Assembly: GCF_019645835.1 (NCBI RefSeq)
Contig: NZ_CP080998.1
Span: 2,294,001-2,358,000 of the forward strand
Source of the DNA: Mycolicibacterium holsaticum DSM 44478 = JCM 12374
GTDB taxonomy: Bacteria; Actinomycetota; Actinomycetes; Mycobacteriales; Mycobacteriaceae
Length of the DNA stretch: 64,000 nucleotides
Direction: 5' to 3'
Both the position numbers and the translations under genes were made by a program. The notes beneath the pieces were generated by a model that saw only the letters and a list, made by a program, of their open reading frames with translations, had not been told where the DNA came from and did not search any database. This document shows, piece by piece, positions 21,297 through 33,688 of this stretch (positions are counted from its first letter, which is position 1; every line of letters begins with the position of its first letter).

Positions 21297-22537
21297 TTCA
21301 CCGCGGGCACCGGAGGGTGTGACCGGTCCGTGCGTACTGGACCGCTGGGTGGCCGGTGCGTGGGGACGGTGCCGGCCGCCACGATCACCGCGATCGCCCA
21401 CCAGACGTAGGAACCGCCGACCAGCTGGCGCCACAGCGGCGCCGCCGTTTCGTGGTGCTCGGGCATGAGCGGAATCGGGGTCCACACCATCAGCGCCAGA
21501 CCCGCCACGGCGATCACCGCCAGCGCGACATGACGACGGCGATAGGCCACCACCGCGGCCACCAACAGTGTGGGCAGCGCCCACACCCAGTGATGCGACC
21601 ACGACACCGGCGAGACCACCAGCCCGAACATCGCCACGCAGATCAACGCCAGCACAGGTTCGGCCTTGAGTACGCGCCGCGCCGCCCACACCGTCAACGC
21701 AAGCACGGCAAAACACGCCAGCGTCCACACCACGAACCGGACGCCCTCGCCAAGGCCCAGCCGGGCCAGCGCGCCCGCGATGTTCTGGTTCGTGTTGAGC
21801 GTCGCGGTGCCGATGCGGTCGGTGTTGCGCACGGTTTCGGTCCAGTACTCGAAGGAATCGCGCCAGGCGAACGCGAAGCCGACGAGCGTGGCCACGATCG
21901 CCGACGCGGCGCTGACGATCAGCGCCCTGGTGTCACGGCGCAGCAGGAAGTACAGCAGAAAGACCGCCGGGGTGAGCTTGAGTGCGATGGCCAGGCCGAG
22001 CAGCATGCCGCGCGGCCACGGGGTCTTGCGGGGCACGCAGTCGGCGATGACCAACGTCATCAGCACCACGTTGATCTGGCCGAAGTCGAAGTTCGACCGG
22101 ATCGGCTCGAGGTAGATCACCGCCGGCGCCACGATCGCCGCCGCCAGCCAGGCCCGCCGCAGCCACGCCGGCTCGCCGCTGACCGCGCTGTGCGCCCAGA
22201 CGCCGAGCCCGGTCAACACGATCGTCGTCGCGACGATCAGCAGCACCAGCGTGGTCAGGGTGATCGCGATGCTGGCGACATCCAACGACAGAACGGCGAA
22301 CGGGGAAAACACGATTGCGGCAAGCGGCGGATAGGTGAACGGCAGATCCAGCCCGCCCTGGGTGTGGAACATTGCACCGTCGGCGTACAACGACCGGCCG
22401 TCCAGCCAGGCCCGCCCGCCCATCCGGTACACGTCGACGTCGATGCGGTACGGCAGCCCGCTCAGCAGCCGCCAGCCCGCCCACGCCAACGCCGCCACGG
22501 TGAGCAGCTGAAACAGCCGCCAGCCCCAGATCCTCAT
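21293..22537 (-). CDS. Polyprenol-phosphate-mannose-dependent alpha-1,2-mannosyltransferase (Rv2181 type)
   Basis: Adds single alpha-1,2-mannose branches (and caps in some species) to the mannan core of LM/LAM on the periplasmic side. GT87/GT-C fold: 414 residues and about ten membrane helices. After the first helix comes the short acidic loop [11 protein letters not shown] with the Asp expected to be catalytic. [16 protein letters not shown] and [11 protein letters not shown] are conserved with Rv2181. The ATG at 22537 (MRIWGW) fits the signal-anchor start; no strong ribosome site is seen. Its stop shares the CTAG palindrome with the stop of the acyltransferase gene. Confidence 0.9.
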   Translation of the reverse strand: MRIWGWRLFQLLTVAALAWAGWRLLSGLPYRIDVDVYRMGGRAWLDGRSLYADGAMFHTQGGLDLPFTYPPLAAIVFSPFAVLSLDVASIAITLTTLVLLIVATTIVLTGLGVWAHSAVSGEPAWLRRAWLAAAIVAPAVIYLEPIRSNFDFGQINVVLMTLVIADCVPRKTPWPRGMLLGLAIALKLTPAVFLLYFLLRRDTRALIVSAASAIVATLVGFAFAWRDSFEYWTETVRNTDRIGTATLNTNQNIAGALARLGLGEGVRFVVWTLACFAVLALTVWAARRVLKAEPVLALICVAMFGLVVSPVSWSHHWVWALPTLLVAAVVAYRRRHVALAVIAVAGLALMVWTPIPLMPEHHETAAPLWRQLVGGSYVWWAIAVIVAAGTVPTHRPPSGPVRTDRSHPPVPAVN

Positions 22538-22610
22538 GTTGGGCCCCAGACTATCGGGGCGTACCGGCGCGTCGACCGGTATCCCGGCCGTGTCACGGGC
22601 GGGTCGGCGT

Positions 22611-22616
22611 AAGTTT
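22611..22616 (+). promoter_or_regulatory. -10 box of the Rv2180c-type gene, leaderless
   Basis: TAAGTT ends 5 nt before the GTG at 22622, and no ribosome site precedes that GTG. Confidence 0.4.
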
Positions 22617-22621
22617 TCTGG

Positions 22622-23514
22622 GTGCCCGCCAGCCTGAACTTCGACTTCTCCATCCCGCCGGAGCGGATGCCGCTGACCTTCTGCCTGATCGCGTTCATCC
22701 TGACGTTCTTCGTCACCCGCACGATCGTGCGGTACATCCGCAACCACCCAGAAGGTGAAGCCGGCGATGCGCCGCGCAAGTGGTGGCAACCGCGCAATAT
22801 CGACACTGGCGGACTGCACATCCACCACGTGGTCATCGGTGTGATTCTGGTCATGGTCTCCGGGGTGACGATGGTGACTTTGGCGGTCGACGGGGGAGTA
22901 CCCGAATTCACGGTCGCGGCAATCATTTTCGGAATCGGGGCCGCGCTGGTGCTCGACGAGTTCGCGTTGATCCTGCATTTGGAGGACGTGTACTGGGCCG
23001 AGGACGGCCGGACATCGGTCGATGCGGTGTTCGCCGCGGTAGCGGTGGCCGGCCTGCTGATCCTGGGTTTCAATCCGTTGTCGTTCTTCGACATCGGGAT
23101 CTGGCGCGACGACCATACGCTGGTCGCGCGCGCGAGCGTGATCGCGATCGCGGTCGTCACGTTGCTGCTGGCGGTCGTCGTATTGCTCAAGGGCAAGGTG
23201 TGGACCGGTCTGGTCGGCATGTTCATCACCCCGCTGTTGGTGGTGGGCGCGCTCCGGTTGTCCCGACCGCACGCGCCGTGGGCCCGCTGGCGCTACACTG
23301 CCCGGCCGCACAAGATGCATCGCGCGCTGGAGCGGGAACGGTGGTTGCGCCGACCTGTGGTGCAGGCCAAGCTGTGGCTGCAGGACGCCATCGCCGGGAT
23401 GCCGAAGTTTCCCGACGACGCAAAGGTCGACGAGCAACTCGACCGGGAAATCCACGCCGCCCCGGCGCCGCGCGTCCGGGCCGACGTCAGGCAACTCGAC
23501 AAGGAACCCGCCTA

Positions 23515-23515
<1 letters not shown>
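22622..23515 (+). CDS. Conserved membrane protein with His-rich motif (Rv2180c type)
   Basis: Function unknown; 297 residues. Six or so membrane helices are predicted, at about 18-37, 67-88, 96-117, 137-155, 170-190 and 195-213. The second helix starts with [10 protein letters not shown], and the third ends with [20 protein letters not shown]. Together these place three His and several Asp/Glu near one membrane face, which looks like a metal or catalytic site. The C-terminal 85 residues are cytosolic, basic and then acidic. It lies between the LAM mannosyltransferase gene (divergent) and the exoribonuclease gene, with which it overlaps by 1 nt. Confidence 0.82.
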
Positions 23516-25466
<1,951 letters not shown>

Positions 25467-25475
25467 AACTCTGGT

Positions 25476-26639
25476 TCACAGAAGTACCGCGATATTGCTG
25501 CCCAGCGTCCATGCGCCAACGGCGATCAGGCCGGTCAACGTCAGCACCGTGAGAAACCAGAACCAGCCCGCCCGCTTGGCGCGTTGCTGGGCCCAGTAGA
25601 ACTCGTCGAGGCCGATACCGGCGAATTGCCCTGTGACGGGCTGATATTCGTTCTCTGCCGGCATCAGGTCGTCGCGGGTGAACTCGCGGGTGTGCTGCGG
25701 CGGGGCGAGCCTGCTGTGGTGCAGCGCCGCCGACGCATGCTGCGCCGAATTGCGCGGTGCGGGAACCAGGAACGGAGGCAGCCCGAGTTCGTCGACGACG
25801 GCCTCCAGCTCGTCGGCCATGTCCTGGGCATCCGCGTAACGTCCGGCGGGATCGCGGGCGGTGGCGTGCAACACCAGCTCATCGAATTGTGCTGGGACAC
25901 CGGCGATCACCGTGCTCGGGGCGGGAACGTCGTGGTCCATCCGCTGATACGCCACCGCCAGGGGGCTGTCACCGGTGAACGGGGTCGCGCCGGTGAGCAG
26001 TTCGTAGAGCAGCACGCCGACCGCGTACACGTCGCTGCGCGGCCCGGCGTCACCGGTGCTGACCTGCTCGGGTGACAGGTAGGCCGCCGTACCCAATATC
26101 ACGCTGGTGGAGGTGATCTTGGCCTCGGCAACCGCACGCACCAGCCCGAAATCGGCGATCTTGACATCGCCGTCGTCGGAGATCAGCACGTTCTCCGGTT
26201 TGATGTCGCGGTGGACCAGCCCGGCGCGGTGCGCGACGGCCAAGCCGCCGAGCACCGGTGCCAGCACCGCCGCGGCGGCGTGCGGCGGCATCGGGCCGCG
26301 TTCACGCAGCAGTTCGCGCAATGTGCCACCCTCGACGAGCTCCATGACCAAGAACGGCCGCTGACCGTCGAGACCCTGGTCGTATACGGCCACCAGACCC
26401 GGATCGTTCAGCCGGGCCACCGCGCGCGCCTCGCGCTGGAAGCGGGTGAGGAACTGGGTGTCGCCGGCGTAGCGCGAATCCATGATCTTCACCGCCACGG
26501 GCCGGTCCAGCCGCAGGTCCAGGCCGCGGTACACCGCGGACATGCCACCGGTGGCGATGACCGTGTCCACCCGGTACCGACCGTCCAGCACGATCCCTGC
26601 CAGGGGATCCACTTGCTGGTTGGCTTCCACCGAAGACAT
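25476..26639 (-). CDS. pknL: Serine/threonine protein kinase PknL
   Basis: Membrane-anchored Hanks-type kinase, 387 residues. The kinase domain (about 20-285) has a Gly loop (IATGGMSAVYRG), the catalytic Lys in VAVKIM, HRDIKPENVL and DFG. The activation loop TSTSVILGT has Thr/Ser acceptors. After a linker comes one membrane helix (about 360-382, WFWFLTVLTLTGLIAVGAW) and almost no extracellular part, so it has no PASTA or other sensor domain. It diverges from the DNA-binding protein gene whose M. tuberculosis homologue Rv2175c is its known substrate. The two possible ATGs overlap in CATG at 26637-26640. Confidence 0.95.
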   Translation of the reverse strand: MSSVEANQQVDPLAGIVLDGRYRVDTVIATGGMSAVYRGLDLRLDRPVAVKIMDSRYAGDTQFLTRFQREARAVARLNDPGLVAVYDQGLDGQRPFLVMELVEGGTLRELLRERGPMPPHAAAAVLAPVLGGLAVAHRAGLVHRDIKPENVLISDDGDVKIADFGLVRAVAEAKITSTSVILGTAAYLSPEQVSTGDAGPRSDVYAVGVLLYELLTGATPFTGDSPLAVAYQRMDHDVPAPSTVIAGVPAQFDELVLHATARDPAGRYADAQDMADELEAVVDELGLPPFLVPAPRNSAQHASAALHHSRLAPPQHTREFTRDDLMPAENEYQPVTGQFAGIGLDEFYWAQQRAKRAGWFWFLTVLTLTGLIAVGAWTLGSNIAVLL

Positions 26640-26663
26640 GTTAACGAGACGGCGCGGCGGACC

Positions 26664-26669
26664 TAGACT
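26664..26669 (+). promoter_or_regulatory. -10 box of the Rv2175c-type gene, leaderless
   Basis: TAGACT ends 7 nt before the GTG at 26677. If used, the protein would start at MSTIPAADD and the upstream ATG at 26638 would not be transcribed. Confidence 0.45.
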
Positions 26670-26676
26670 CGATGCG

Positions 26677-27081
26677 GTGAGCACCATTCCGGCCGCCGAC
26701 GATGTTCTCGATCCCGAAGAGGCCGTATACGACCTGCCCGCCGTCGCCGACTTGCTCGGCGTACCGGTGTCCAAAGTGCATCAGCACCTCAAGGAGGGCC
26801 ACCTGATCGCCGTGCGGCGTGACGGCCAGGTGGTCGTGCCCAAGATCTTCTTCGACGACACCGGGCACGTCGTCAAGAGCCTGACCGGTCTGCTCGTGGT
26901 CCTGCACGACGGGGGATACCACGAGACCGAGATCATGCGGTGGTTGTTCACCCCCGACCCGTCCCTGACGATCCGCCGCGACCACAGCACCGACAACCAG
27001 GTCAACGCCCGGCCGGTTGACGCACTTCATTCTCACCAGGCCCGTGAGGTGGTTCGTCGGGCCCAGGCGATGGCCTACTGA
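26677..27081 (+). CDS. Winged-helix DNA-binding protein, PknL substrate homologue (Rv2175c type)
   Basis: The 134 residues form a helix-turn-helix (VADLLGVPVSKVHQHLKEG) with a beta wing (AVRRDGQVVVPK) and a conserved C-terminal helical part (GYHETEIMRWLFTPDPSLT, then AREVVRRAQAMAY). In M. tuberculosis, PknL phosphorylates a Thr in the N-terminal extension of this protein and weakens DNA binding. Here the GTG start, supported by a TAGACT -10, gives a protein without most of that extension. An in-frame ATG at 26638 (MLTRRRGGPRLDAV...) would restore one with a Thr at position 3. The last 80 bp overlap mptA. Confidence 0.88.
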   Translation: MSTIPAADDVLDPEEAVYDLPAVADLLGVPVSKVHQHLKEGHLIAVRRDGQVVVPKIFFDDTGHVVKSLTGLLVVLHDGGYHETEIMRWLFTPDPSLTIRRDHSTDNQVNARPVDALHSHQAREVVRRAQAMAY

Positions 27082-28585
27082 CCGGTCGCGGCGAATCGGG
27101 CGTGCGGTACAGCGCGTACCACGCCGTCGCCGCGCACGCCGTGGCCAGCAGGACGTGAAACCACGAGTACATCCCGTGCGCCCCGTCGGGTTTCCACACC
27201 ACGGTGATCCACGTCGACAGCCCGGCGATCAGCGCGATCGCCTGACGGGACTGCGCCAGCGCCGCGACCACCGCCAGCGGCCAGGTATAATACCAGGGCA
27301 ACGCCGCGGGCACGAACAACACCACCACGACCATCACCCAGGCGATGCCCATCAGCGCTTCGCGGTCGGTGTGGCGAAAACGCCACCACAACAACGGAAG
27401 TGAGATCGCGATGACCGCAATGCCGATGATCCTGGTGATGTCGAGCACGGCATAGAAGTTCACCGGGATGAACAGGCTGCCGATCACGTTGATCAGGTTG
27501 GCCGCAGCGGTCGGGATGGTCAGCCAGTTGATGATCTTCACCGAACCGGCCAGCGCGGTCAGCCAGCCCAGACCGACGCCGGCGATCAGCGACAACACCG
27601 CGAACACCGCGGCGAAGATCACCGCAGACGCCGTGGTGGCCACCACGAAGGCCTTGACCGCGCCGTAGCCGCGTCGGTTCCGAAGGTCGCGGGCCCAAAC
27701 CCACACCATGAACGGAAGAGCCAGTCCCGCCGTGGCTTTCACCGCGACCGCGGCGGCGATCAGGCCAACACCCCAGCCGTGGCGGCCGTTCAACCCCAGC
27801 GCGATACCGGCCATCATCAGCCCGACCATCAGCATCTCGTTGTGCACACCGCCCATGAGATGGATGATCACCAGCGGGTTGAGCACGCAGATCCACAGCG
27901 CGGTGGCCCCGTCGGCACCGACATGGCGGGCGACCCGCGGGGCGGCCCAGATCAACAGCGCCAGGCCGGGCAACATGCACAGCCGCAACAGCATCGTGCC
28001 CGCGACGATGTCTTCGCCGACGACCCGGGTGACGAACTTGGCGATCAGGATGAACCCCGGCCCGTACGGCGCCGTCGTCGTCGTCCAGATCGGGCTCACG
28101 TTGTCCAGCAACGAATTCGGGTTGTCGACGGGGCCGACGGCGTAGGGGTCGAAGCCGTCGCGCAGCAGCGCGCCCTGCGCCAGGTACGAGTAGGTGTCCC
28201 TGCTGAACAGCGGAACGCTCAACAACAGCGGCGCCAGCCAGAACCCGGTCGTGGCGACCATCGTGTATTCGGTTGTGGTGCGCGCGATCACCCGGCGGCC
28301 CAGCCACAGCCACGCCGCCAGCATCACGGCCACCCCACCCCACATCAGCACCGACGACAGCACCAGCCCGTGGCCAAAGCGCAGCCAAGACAGATGCAGC
28401 GACTCCAGCAGCGGATCGTGCAGTCGGGTGCTGCCCGCGCCCAGCCCGCCCGCCGTGATCAGCACCGCACCCAGGAAACCCAGCAGGGCCGGCTGGGCCT
28501 GTGATGACATCGCGAACGTCGTCAGCCGTGAAATGTGGTGGGAGAGCCCGGCTCTGGGCGGGTGTGTCGGCGTCGGGGTCGTCAT
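27002..28585 (-). CDS. mptA: Alpha-1,6-mannosyltransferase MptA
   Basis: Extends the alpha-1,6-mannan backbone of lipomannan in the periplasm, using polyprenyl-phosphomannose. GT-C family: 527 residues and about 13 membrane helices. The first large periplasmic loop has the catalytic acidic motif SRDTYSYLAQG. APYGPGF, GGVHNEMLMVG and ALPWYYTWPL are conserved with Rv2174. The ATG lies 4 nt after the idsA2 stop, so translation is probably coupled to the polyprenyl synthase. The hydrophilic C-terminal tail (SRPSPGPDEPPHG) overlaps the end of the convergent DNA-binding gene. Confidence 0.94.
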   Translation of the reverse strand: MTTPTPTHPPRAGLSHHISRLTTFAMSSQAQPALLGFLGAVLITAGGLGAGSTRLHDPLLESLHLSWLRFGHGLVLSSVLMWGGVAVMLAAWLWLGRRVIARTTTEYTMVATTGFWLAPLLLSVPLFSRDTYSYLAQGALLRDGFDPYAVGPVDNPNSLLDNVSPIWTTTTAPYGPGFILIAKFVTRVVGEDIVAGTMLLRLCMLPGLALLIWAAPRVARHVGADGATALWICVLNPLVIIHLMGGVHNEMLMVGLMMAGIALGLNGRHGWGVGLIAAAVAVKATAGLALPFMVWVWARDLRNRRGYGAVKAFVVATTASAVIFAAVFAVLSLIAGVGLGWLTALAGSVKIINWLTIPTAAANLINVIGSLFIPVNFYAVLDITRIIGIAVIAISLPLLWWRFRHTDREALMGIAWVMVVVVLFVPAALPWYYTWPLAVVAALAQSRQAIALIAGLSTWITVVWKPDGAHGMYSWFHVLLATACAATAWYALYRTPDSPRPVSRPSPGPDEPPHGPGENEVRQPAGR

Positions 28586-28589
28586 ACTT

Positions 28590-30468
<1,879 letters not shown>

Positions 30469-30514
30469 GTGGTCATCGTGCCAGACCGGAGCGCCTCGCC
30501 ACGTCGCAACCGCA

Positions 30515-31120
30515 TCAAAGCGGCAGCGAGCGCCCGAGGATCGCGAACGCCCGCGGATCGCCCGCGAAGTGGTAGCCGCGGATGACGTCGCTGAAGCCCA
30601 GCCGGCGATACAGCCGCCAGGCGCGGTTGGCCTCGCCGTTGATCTCCGGGGTGGACAACAGCACATGGGACTCGTCGCGGCCGGCGAGCAGCCTGCGCGC
30701 CAACGCCTCACCGAGCCCGCGGCCCTGAGCGCGCGGGTGGATGTGCAGTTCGGTGAGCTCGAAGTAGCTGCCCATCAGCTCGGAGATCCGCGAGCGATCC
30801 GCGCCCACCCGGTGCAGACCTGCCACGACCTGTTGCTGCCACCACTGGTCGGGGGCGCCGCAGTAGCCGTAGGCGACGCCCAGCATCGGCGCCGAGACCA
30901 GCGCGTCGGCACCTGCGTCGGCGCCGGGCCCGTCGTGGGCAGGGCCTTCCACCGCGGCGACGGCTTTCCAGCCCTGCCTGCGGGTGTGCTCCAGCCACAT
31001 CGAAGCGCGTTGATCCTCGGTGCCGCGCGGATACCGCATGGCGTCGACGTATACGGCGAGCGCGTCGCCGAGCCGGCGTTGCATATCGCTCGGCGACAGA
31101 TCGATGAGAAATGTCGCCAA
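30515..31120 (-). CDS. GNAT-family N-acetyltransferase (Rv2170 type)
   Basis: Acetyl-CoA-dependent acetyltransferase with motif A seen in ELHIHPRAQGRGLGEALAR (R/QxxGxG/A loop) and a C-terminal YRRLGFSDVIRGYHF typical of the fold. The M. tuberculosis homologue Rv2170 has been reported to acetylate isocitrate dehydrogenase; the substrate here is not evident. The TTG start is supported by GGAGAGG 8 nt upstream; no ATG is nearby. It has 201 residues. It leads the lppM operon and diverges from the DUF3040 gene over a 226-bp gap. Confidence 0.88.
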   Translation of the reverse strand: MATFLIDLSPSDMQRRLGDALAVYVDAMRYPRGTEDQRASMWLEHTRRQGWKAVAAVEGPAHDGPGADAGADALVSAPMLGVAYGYCGAPDQWWQQQVVAGLHRVGADRSRISELMGSYFELTELHIHPRAQGRGLGEALARRLLAGRDESHVLLSTPEINGEANRAWRLYRRLGFSDVIRGYHFAGDPRAFAILGRSLPL

Positions 31121-31209
31121 CTGTTATCGCCTCTCCGCGGGATGGGGTGGTGTCGTCCATTCCATTATTCGGTGAACATGCTGCTGCCTACCAGCGGTGG
31201 TGTCCGTCA

Positions 31210-31272
31210 TACAATCGGGGATCCAAGTAGGTGGTACGGCTCAGATTGACCTCGTATCATGACTGTTAGGTG
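31210..31272 (+). promoter_or_regulatory. Promoter-like elements upstream of the DUF3040 gene
   Basis: The 226-bp gap between divergent genes is AT-richer than its surroundings. It carries TACAAT (31210-31215), TTGACC (31246-31251), TATCAT (31256-31261) and TTAGGT (31266-31271). TTGACC and TTAGGT are 14 bp apart, which is short for a -35/-10 pair, so I cannot say which elements are used. Nothing coding is seen here. Confidence 0.35.
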
Positions 31273-31346
31273 CCCGTTCATGCGGGTGCGCTCGTTTTTG
31301 AATTTTGAGTTGGCCGGGTCGGCCCCGGGTTTCGAGGGAGGGACGA

Positions 31347-31745
31347 ATGCCACTCTCCGATCATGAGCAGCGCATGCTCGACCAGATCGAGAGCGCGCTC
31401 TATGCCGAGGACCCCAAGTTCGCGTCCAGCGTTCGTGGTGGAACTCTGCGGGCTCCCTCGGCGCGCCGCCGATTGCAGGGGGCCGCGCTTTTCGTGGTCG
31501 GGTTGGCGCTGCTGGTCTCCGGCGTGGCGTTTCCAGCCACCCAGATCAGCGGTTTTCCGATTCTCTCCGTGCTGGGCTTCATCGTGATGTTCGGCGGCGT
31601 GGTGTTCGCCATCACCGGCCCGCGAGTCGCCGGTGGCCGAGACCGTGCCCCCGAGGCGGGGGCGTCGCGCCAAAAGCGGGTCAAGGGCTCCGGCTCGTTC
31701 ACCAGCCGGATGGAAGACCGCTTCCGCCGCCGTTTCGACGAGTAG
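31347..31745 (+). CDS. DUF3040 membrane protein (Rv2169c type)
   Basis: Function unknown. MPLSDHEQRMLDQIESALYAEDP is the hallmark start of DUF3040 proteins: a short cytosolic amphipathic helix. Two membrane helices follow (about residues 45-63 and 69-89), and a basic cytosolic tail ends RFRRRFDE. It has 132 residues. The ATG at 31347 is preceded by GAGGGAGGGA. It stands just before the mraZ-led division cluster but is cut off from it by a strong terminator. Confidence 0.88.
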   Translation: MPLSDHEQRMLDQIESALYAEDPKFASSVRGGTLRAPSARRRLQGAALFVVGLALLVSGVAFPATQISGFPILSVLGFIVMFGGVVFAITGPRVAGGRDRAPEAGASRQKRVKGSGSFTSRMEDRFRRRFDE

Positions 31746-31757
31746 CCGACACCGAAC

Positions 31758-31790
31758 AAGGGGCGGCCCGCACGGGGCTGCCCCTTTTTT
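31758..31790 (+). terminator. Intrinsic terminator after the DUF3040 gene
   Basis: Arms 31758-31769 and 31775-31786 (12 bp with one G-U pair), a 5-nt loop, and a run of six T ending at 31790. This is a classical rho-independent terminator 12 bp after the stop codon. Confidence 0.88.
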
Positions 31791-31807
31791 CGTGCCTGTG
31801 ACGCTTC

Positions 31808-31938
31808 CCCCACCGCGCCCCACCACTGCGGCGCTGCCGAATTTGGCGTTCAGCGTCGTGGATCGGCCGGGGTGACAGCGCTGGACGCAATCTTGCGCTC
31901 AGCAGGCTGATTCACGACCAGCTCCCCACTTCACCCCA
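31808..31938 (-). promoter_or_regulatory. Two 10-bp-phased TGGGG pairs on the minus strand (MraZ-box-like)
   Basis: On the minus strand TGGGG occurs at 31808-31812 and 31818-31822, and again at 31924-31928 and 31934-31938. In both pairs the repeats are exactly 10 bp apart, the spacing of MraZ half-sites. The second pair reads GTGGGGTGAAGTGGGG, close to the plus-strand operator at mraZ. It lies mostly in the 21-nt loop of an inverted repeat (arms 31916-31924 and 31946-31954, followed by TTTT). Confidence 0.4.
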
Positions 31939-32030
31939 CCGCTGTGAGCTGGTCTTTTGACCCCCGCCGGGTGTGCGCCGGGGGCGGTGGGTGGCGCACG
32001 GTGGGGACGCCGCGACATTGGCGCGTTGCA

Positions 32031-32067
32031 TTGGGAGCAAAGTGGGGGATTGTGGGGTAAAGTGGCG
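32031..32067 (+). promoter_or_regulatory. mraZ operator (MraZ boxes) overlapping its -10
   Basis: GTGGGG at 32042 and 32052 and GTGGCG at 32062 are spaced exactly 10 bp apart; a TGGGA lies at 32032. MraZ is known to bind such TGGGN direct repeats at its own promoter. The -10 candidate TAAAGT (32058-32063) sits between the last two boxes, so binding would block transcription of the cluster (autorepression). Between 31746 and 32112 I see only this operator, the minus-strand pairs and the terminator; no coding sequence. Confidence 0.65.
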
Positions 32068-32112
32068 GACAACGGAGCGACCGGGGCTCCGGGTGGCAGG
32101 GAGGTTGGCGAG

Positions 32113-32544
32113 ATGTTTCTCGGCACCTACACGCCGAAGCTCGACGACAAGGGGCGGCTCACGCTGCCCGCCAAGTTCCGCGACGCGCTGGCAGGAGGGT
32201 TGATGGTCACCAAAAGCCAAGATCACAGCCTGGCCGTGTACCCGCGCGCCGAGTTCGAGAAGCTGGCACGACGCGCATCGCAGGCGTCACGGAGCAACCC
32301 GGAGGCACGGGCGTTCCTGCGAAACCTCGCCGCTGCCACCGACGAACAACACCCCGACGGTCAAGGCCGCATCACGTTGTCCGCCGATCACCGTCGTTAC
32401 GCGAACCTGTCGAAGGACTGCGTGGTGATCGGATCGGTCGACTACCTGGAGATCTGGGATTCAGCGGCATGGCAGGAGTACCAGCAGACCCACGAAGAGA
32501 ACTTCTCCGCGGCCACCGATGAAGCTCTGCACGACATCATCTGA
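32113..32544 (+). CDS. mraZ: Transcriptional regulator MraZ
   Basis: DNA-binding repressor with an AbrB-like double SpoVT fold that controls the division/wall cluster from its first gene. The 143 residues contain two copies of the family motif: [15 protein letters not shown] (about residues 11-25) and [16 protein letters not shown] (about 82-97). The ATG at 32113 has AGGGAGG 8 nt upstream. Phased GTGGGG boxes lie 45-80 bp before it. The next gene follows after 4 nt. Equivalent to Rv2166c. Confidence 0.95.
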   Translation: MFLGTYTPKLDDKGRLTLPAKFRDALAGGLMVTKSQDHSLAVYPRAEFEKLARRASQASRSNPEARAFLRNLAAATDEQHPDGQGRITLSADHRRYANLSKDCVVIGSVDYLEIWDSAAWQEYQQTHEENFSAATDEALHDII

Positions 32545-32548
32545 CTCG

Positions 32549-33688
32549 ATGGCCAACCGGCACAGGCATCCAGCCCGTGCATCGCGGCCTCTGCCCGAAC
32601 CGGCCCTGGCGTACTTCCCCAACGCCAGGTCCGTGCTCTCGGACAGGGACCCCGGTGCAGCGGGCACTCTGCTCGAAGAAACCATCGGCTCGGGGGCATA
32701 TGCGAGAGGTATGGCGATGGCCCGGGAACCTCACGGACACGTGCCGGTCCTGCTCGACCGCTGCGTGGAACTGCTCAAGCCGGCGCTGACTCGGCAGAGC
32801 CCCGACGGCAGCGGCGCCGTACTGGTCGACGCGACGCTGGGCGCAGGCGGGCATGCGGAGCGGTTCCTGACCGAATTTCCCGGCCTGCGACTGATCGGGC
32901 TGGATCGCGACCCCGACGCGCTGTGGATCGCCGGGGAACGACTGGCACCGTTTGGTGACCGGGTGGTGCTGGTCCGCACCCGCTACGACGGCCTCGAAGG
33001 CGTGCTCACCCAAACCGGTTACTGGGCTAACAAAGTCGACGGCATCCTGTTCGACCTCGGGGTGTCTTCGATGCAACTCGACCGCACCGAGCGCGGATTC
33101 TCCTATTCCACCGACGCACCGCTGGACATGCGGATGGACCCGGACGCGGCGCTGACCGCCGCTGAGGTCGTCAACACCTACGACGAGAAGGCGCTGACGC
33201 GCGCGCTGCGCGAATTCGGCGAGGAGCGCTTCGCCAGCCGCATCGCCGCGCAGATCGTCCGCCGTCGCGCCCGCCAACCGTTCGCCACCACCGGTGATCT
33301 GGTCGAACTGCTGTACCAGGCGATCCCCGCGCCGGCCCGGCGCACCGGCGGCCATCCCGCCAAGCGCACCTTCCAGGCGCTGCGCATCGTCGTGAACGGC
33401 GAACTGGACTCGCTACGTGCGGCGCTGCCCGCAGCGCTGACCGCGTTGGCGCCGGGCGGGCGGATCGTGGTGATGGCCTACCAGTCCCTCGAGGACCGCA
33501 TCGTCAAGAACACGTTCGCCGCCGCGACCGCCTCCCGCACACCTCCAGGTCTGCCCGTCGAGTTGCCCGGACACGAACCGCAGTTCGTCGCCGTGACCCG
33601 CGGCGCCGAACGCGCAACACCGGCGGAGGTCGAGCACAACCCGCGTAGCGCGCCCGTGCGGCTACGGGCACTGGAGAAGGTGGGGTGA
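32549..33688 (+). CDS. rsmH: 16S rRNA (cytosine(1402)-N(4))-methyltransferase RsmH (MraW)
   Basis: Methylates N4 of C1402 in the 16S rRNA P site using S-adenosylmethionine. Motifs: [29 protein letters not shown] (SAM site), [26 protein letters not shown] and [11 protein letters not shown]. The ATG at 32549 gives 379 residues, including an N-terminal stretch [20 protein letters not shown] that M. tuberculosis MraW also has, so an internal start at 32711 is less likely. The 4-nt gap after mraZ implies coupled translation. Confidence 0.94.
   Translation: MANRHRHPARASRPLPEPALAYFPNARSVLSDRDPGAAGTLLEETIGSGAYARGMAMAREPHGHVPVLLDRCVELLKPALTRQSPDGSGAVLVDATLGAGGHAERFLTEFPGLRLIGLDRDPDALWIAGERLAPFGDRVVLVRTRYDGLEGVLTQTGYWANKVDGILFDLGVSSMQLDRTERGFSYSTDAPLDMRMDPDAALTAAEVVNTYDEKALTRALREFGEERFASRIAAQIVRRRARQPFATTGDLVELLYQAIPAPARRTGGHPAKRTFQALRIVVNGELDSLRAALPAALTALAPGGRIVVMAYQSLEDRIVKNTFAAATASRTPPGLPVELPGHEPQFVAVTRGAERATPAEVEHNPRSAPVRLRALEKVG

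Noticed and set aside
22540..23494. Long N-terminal extension of the LAM mannosyltransferase frame
   Set aside because: The extension is antisense to the conserved Rv2180c-type gene; the signal anchor beginning MRIWGW at 22537 is the natural start.
31746..32112. Possible hidden gene or IS remnant before mraZ (the IS6110 site in M. tuberculosis)
   Set aside because: No frame with coding character and no inverted repeats of IS6110 type were seen; only the terminator and TGGGG motifs stand out.
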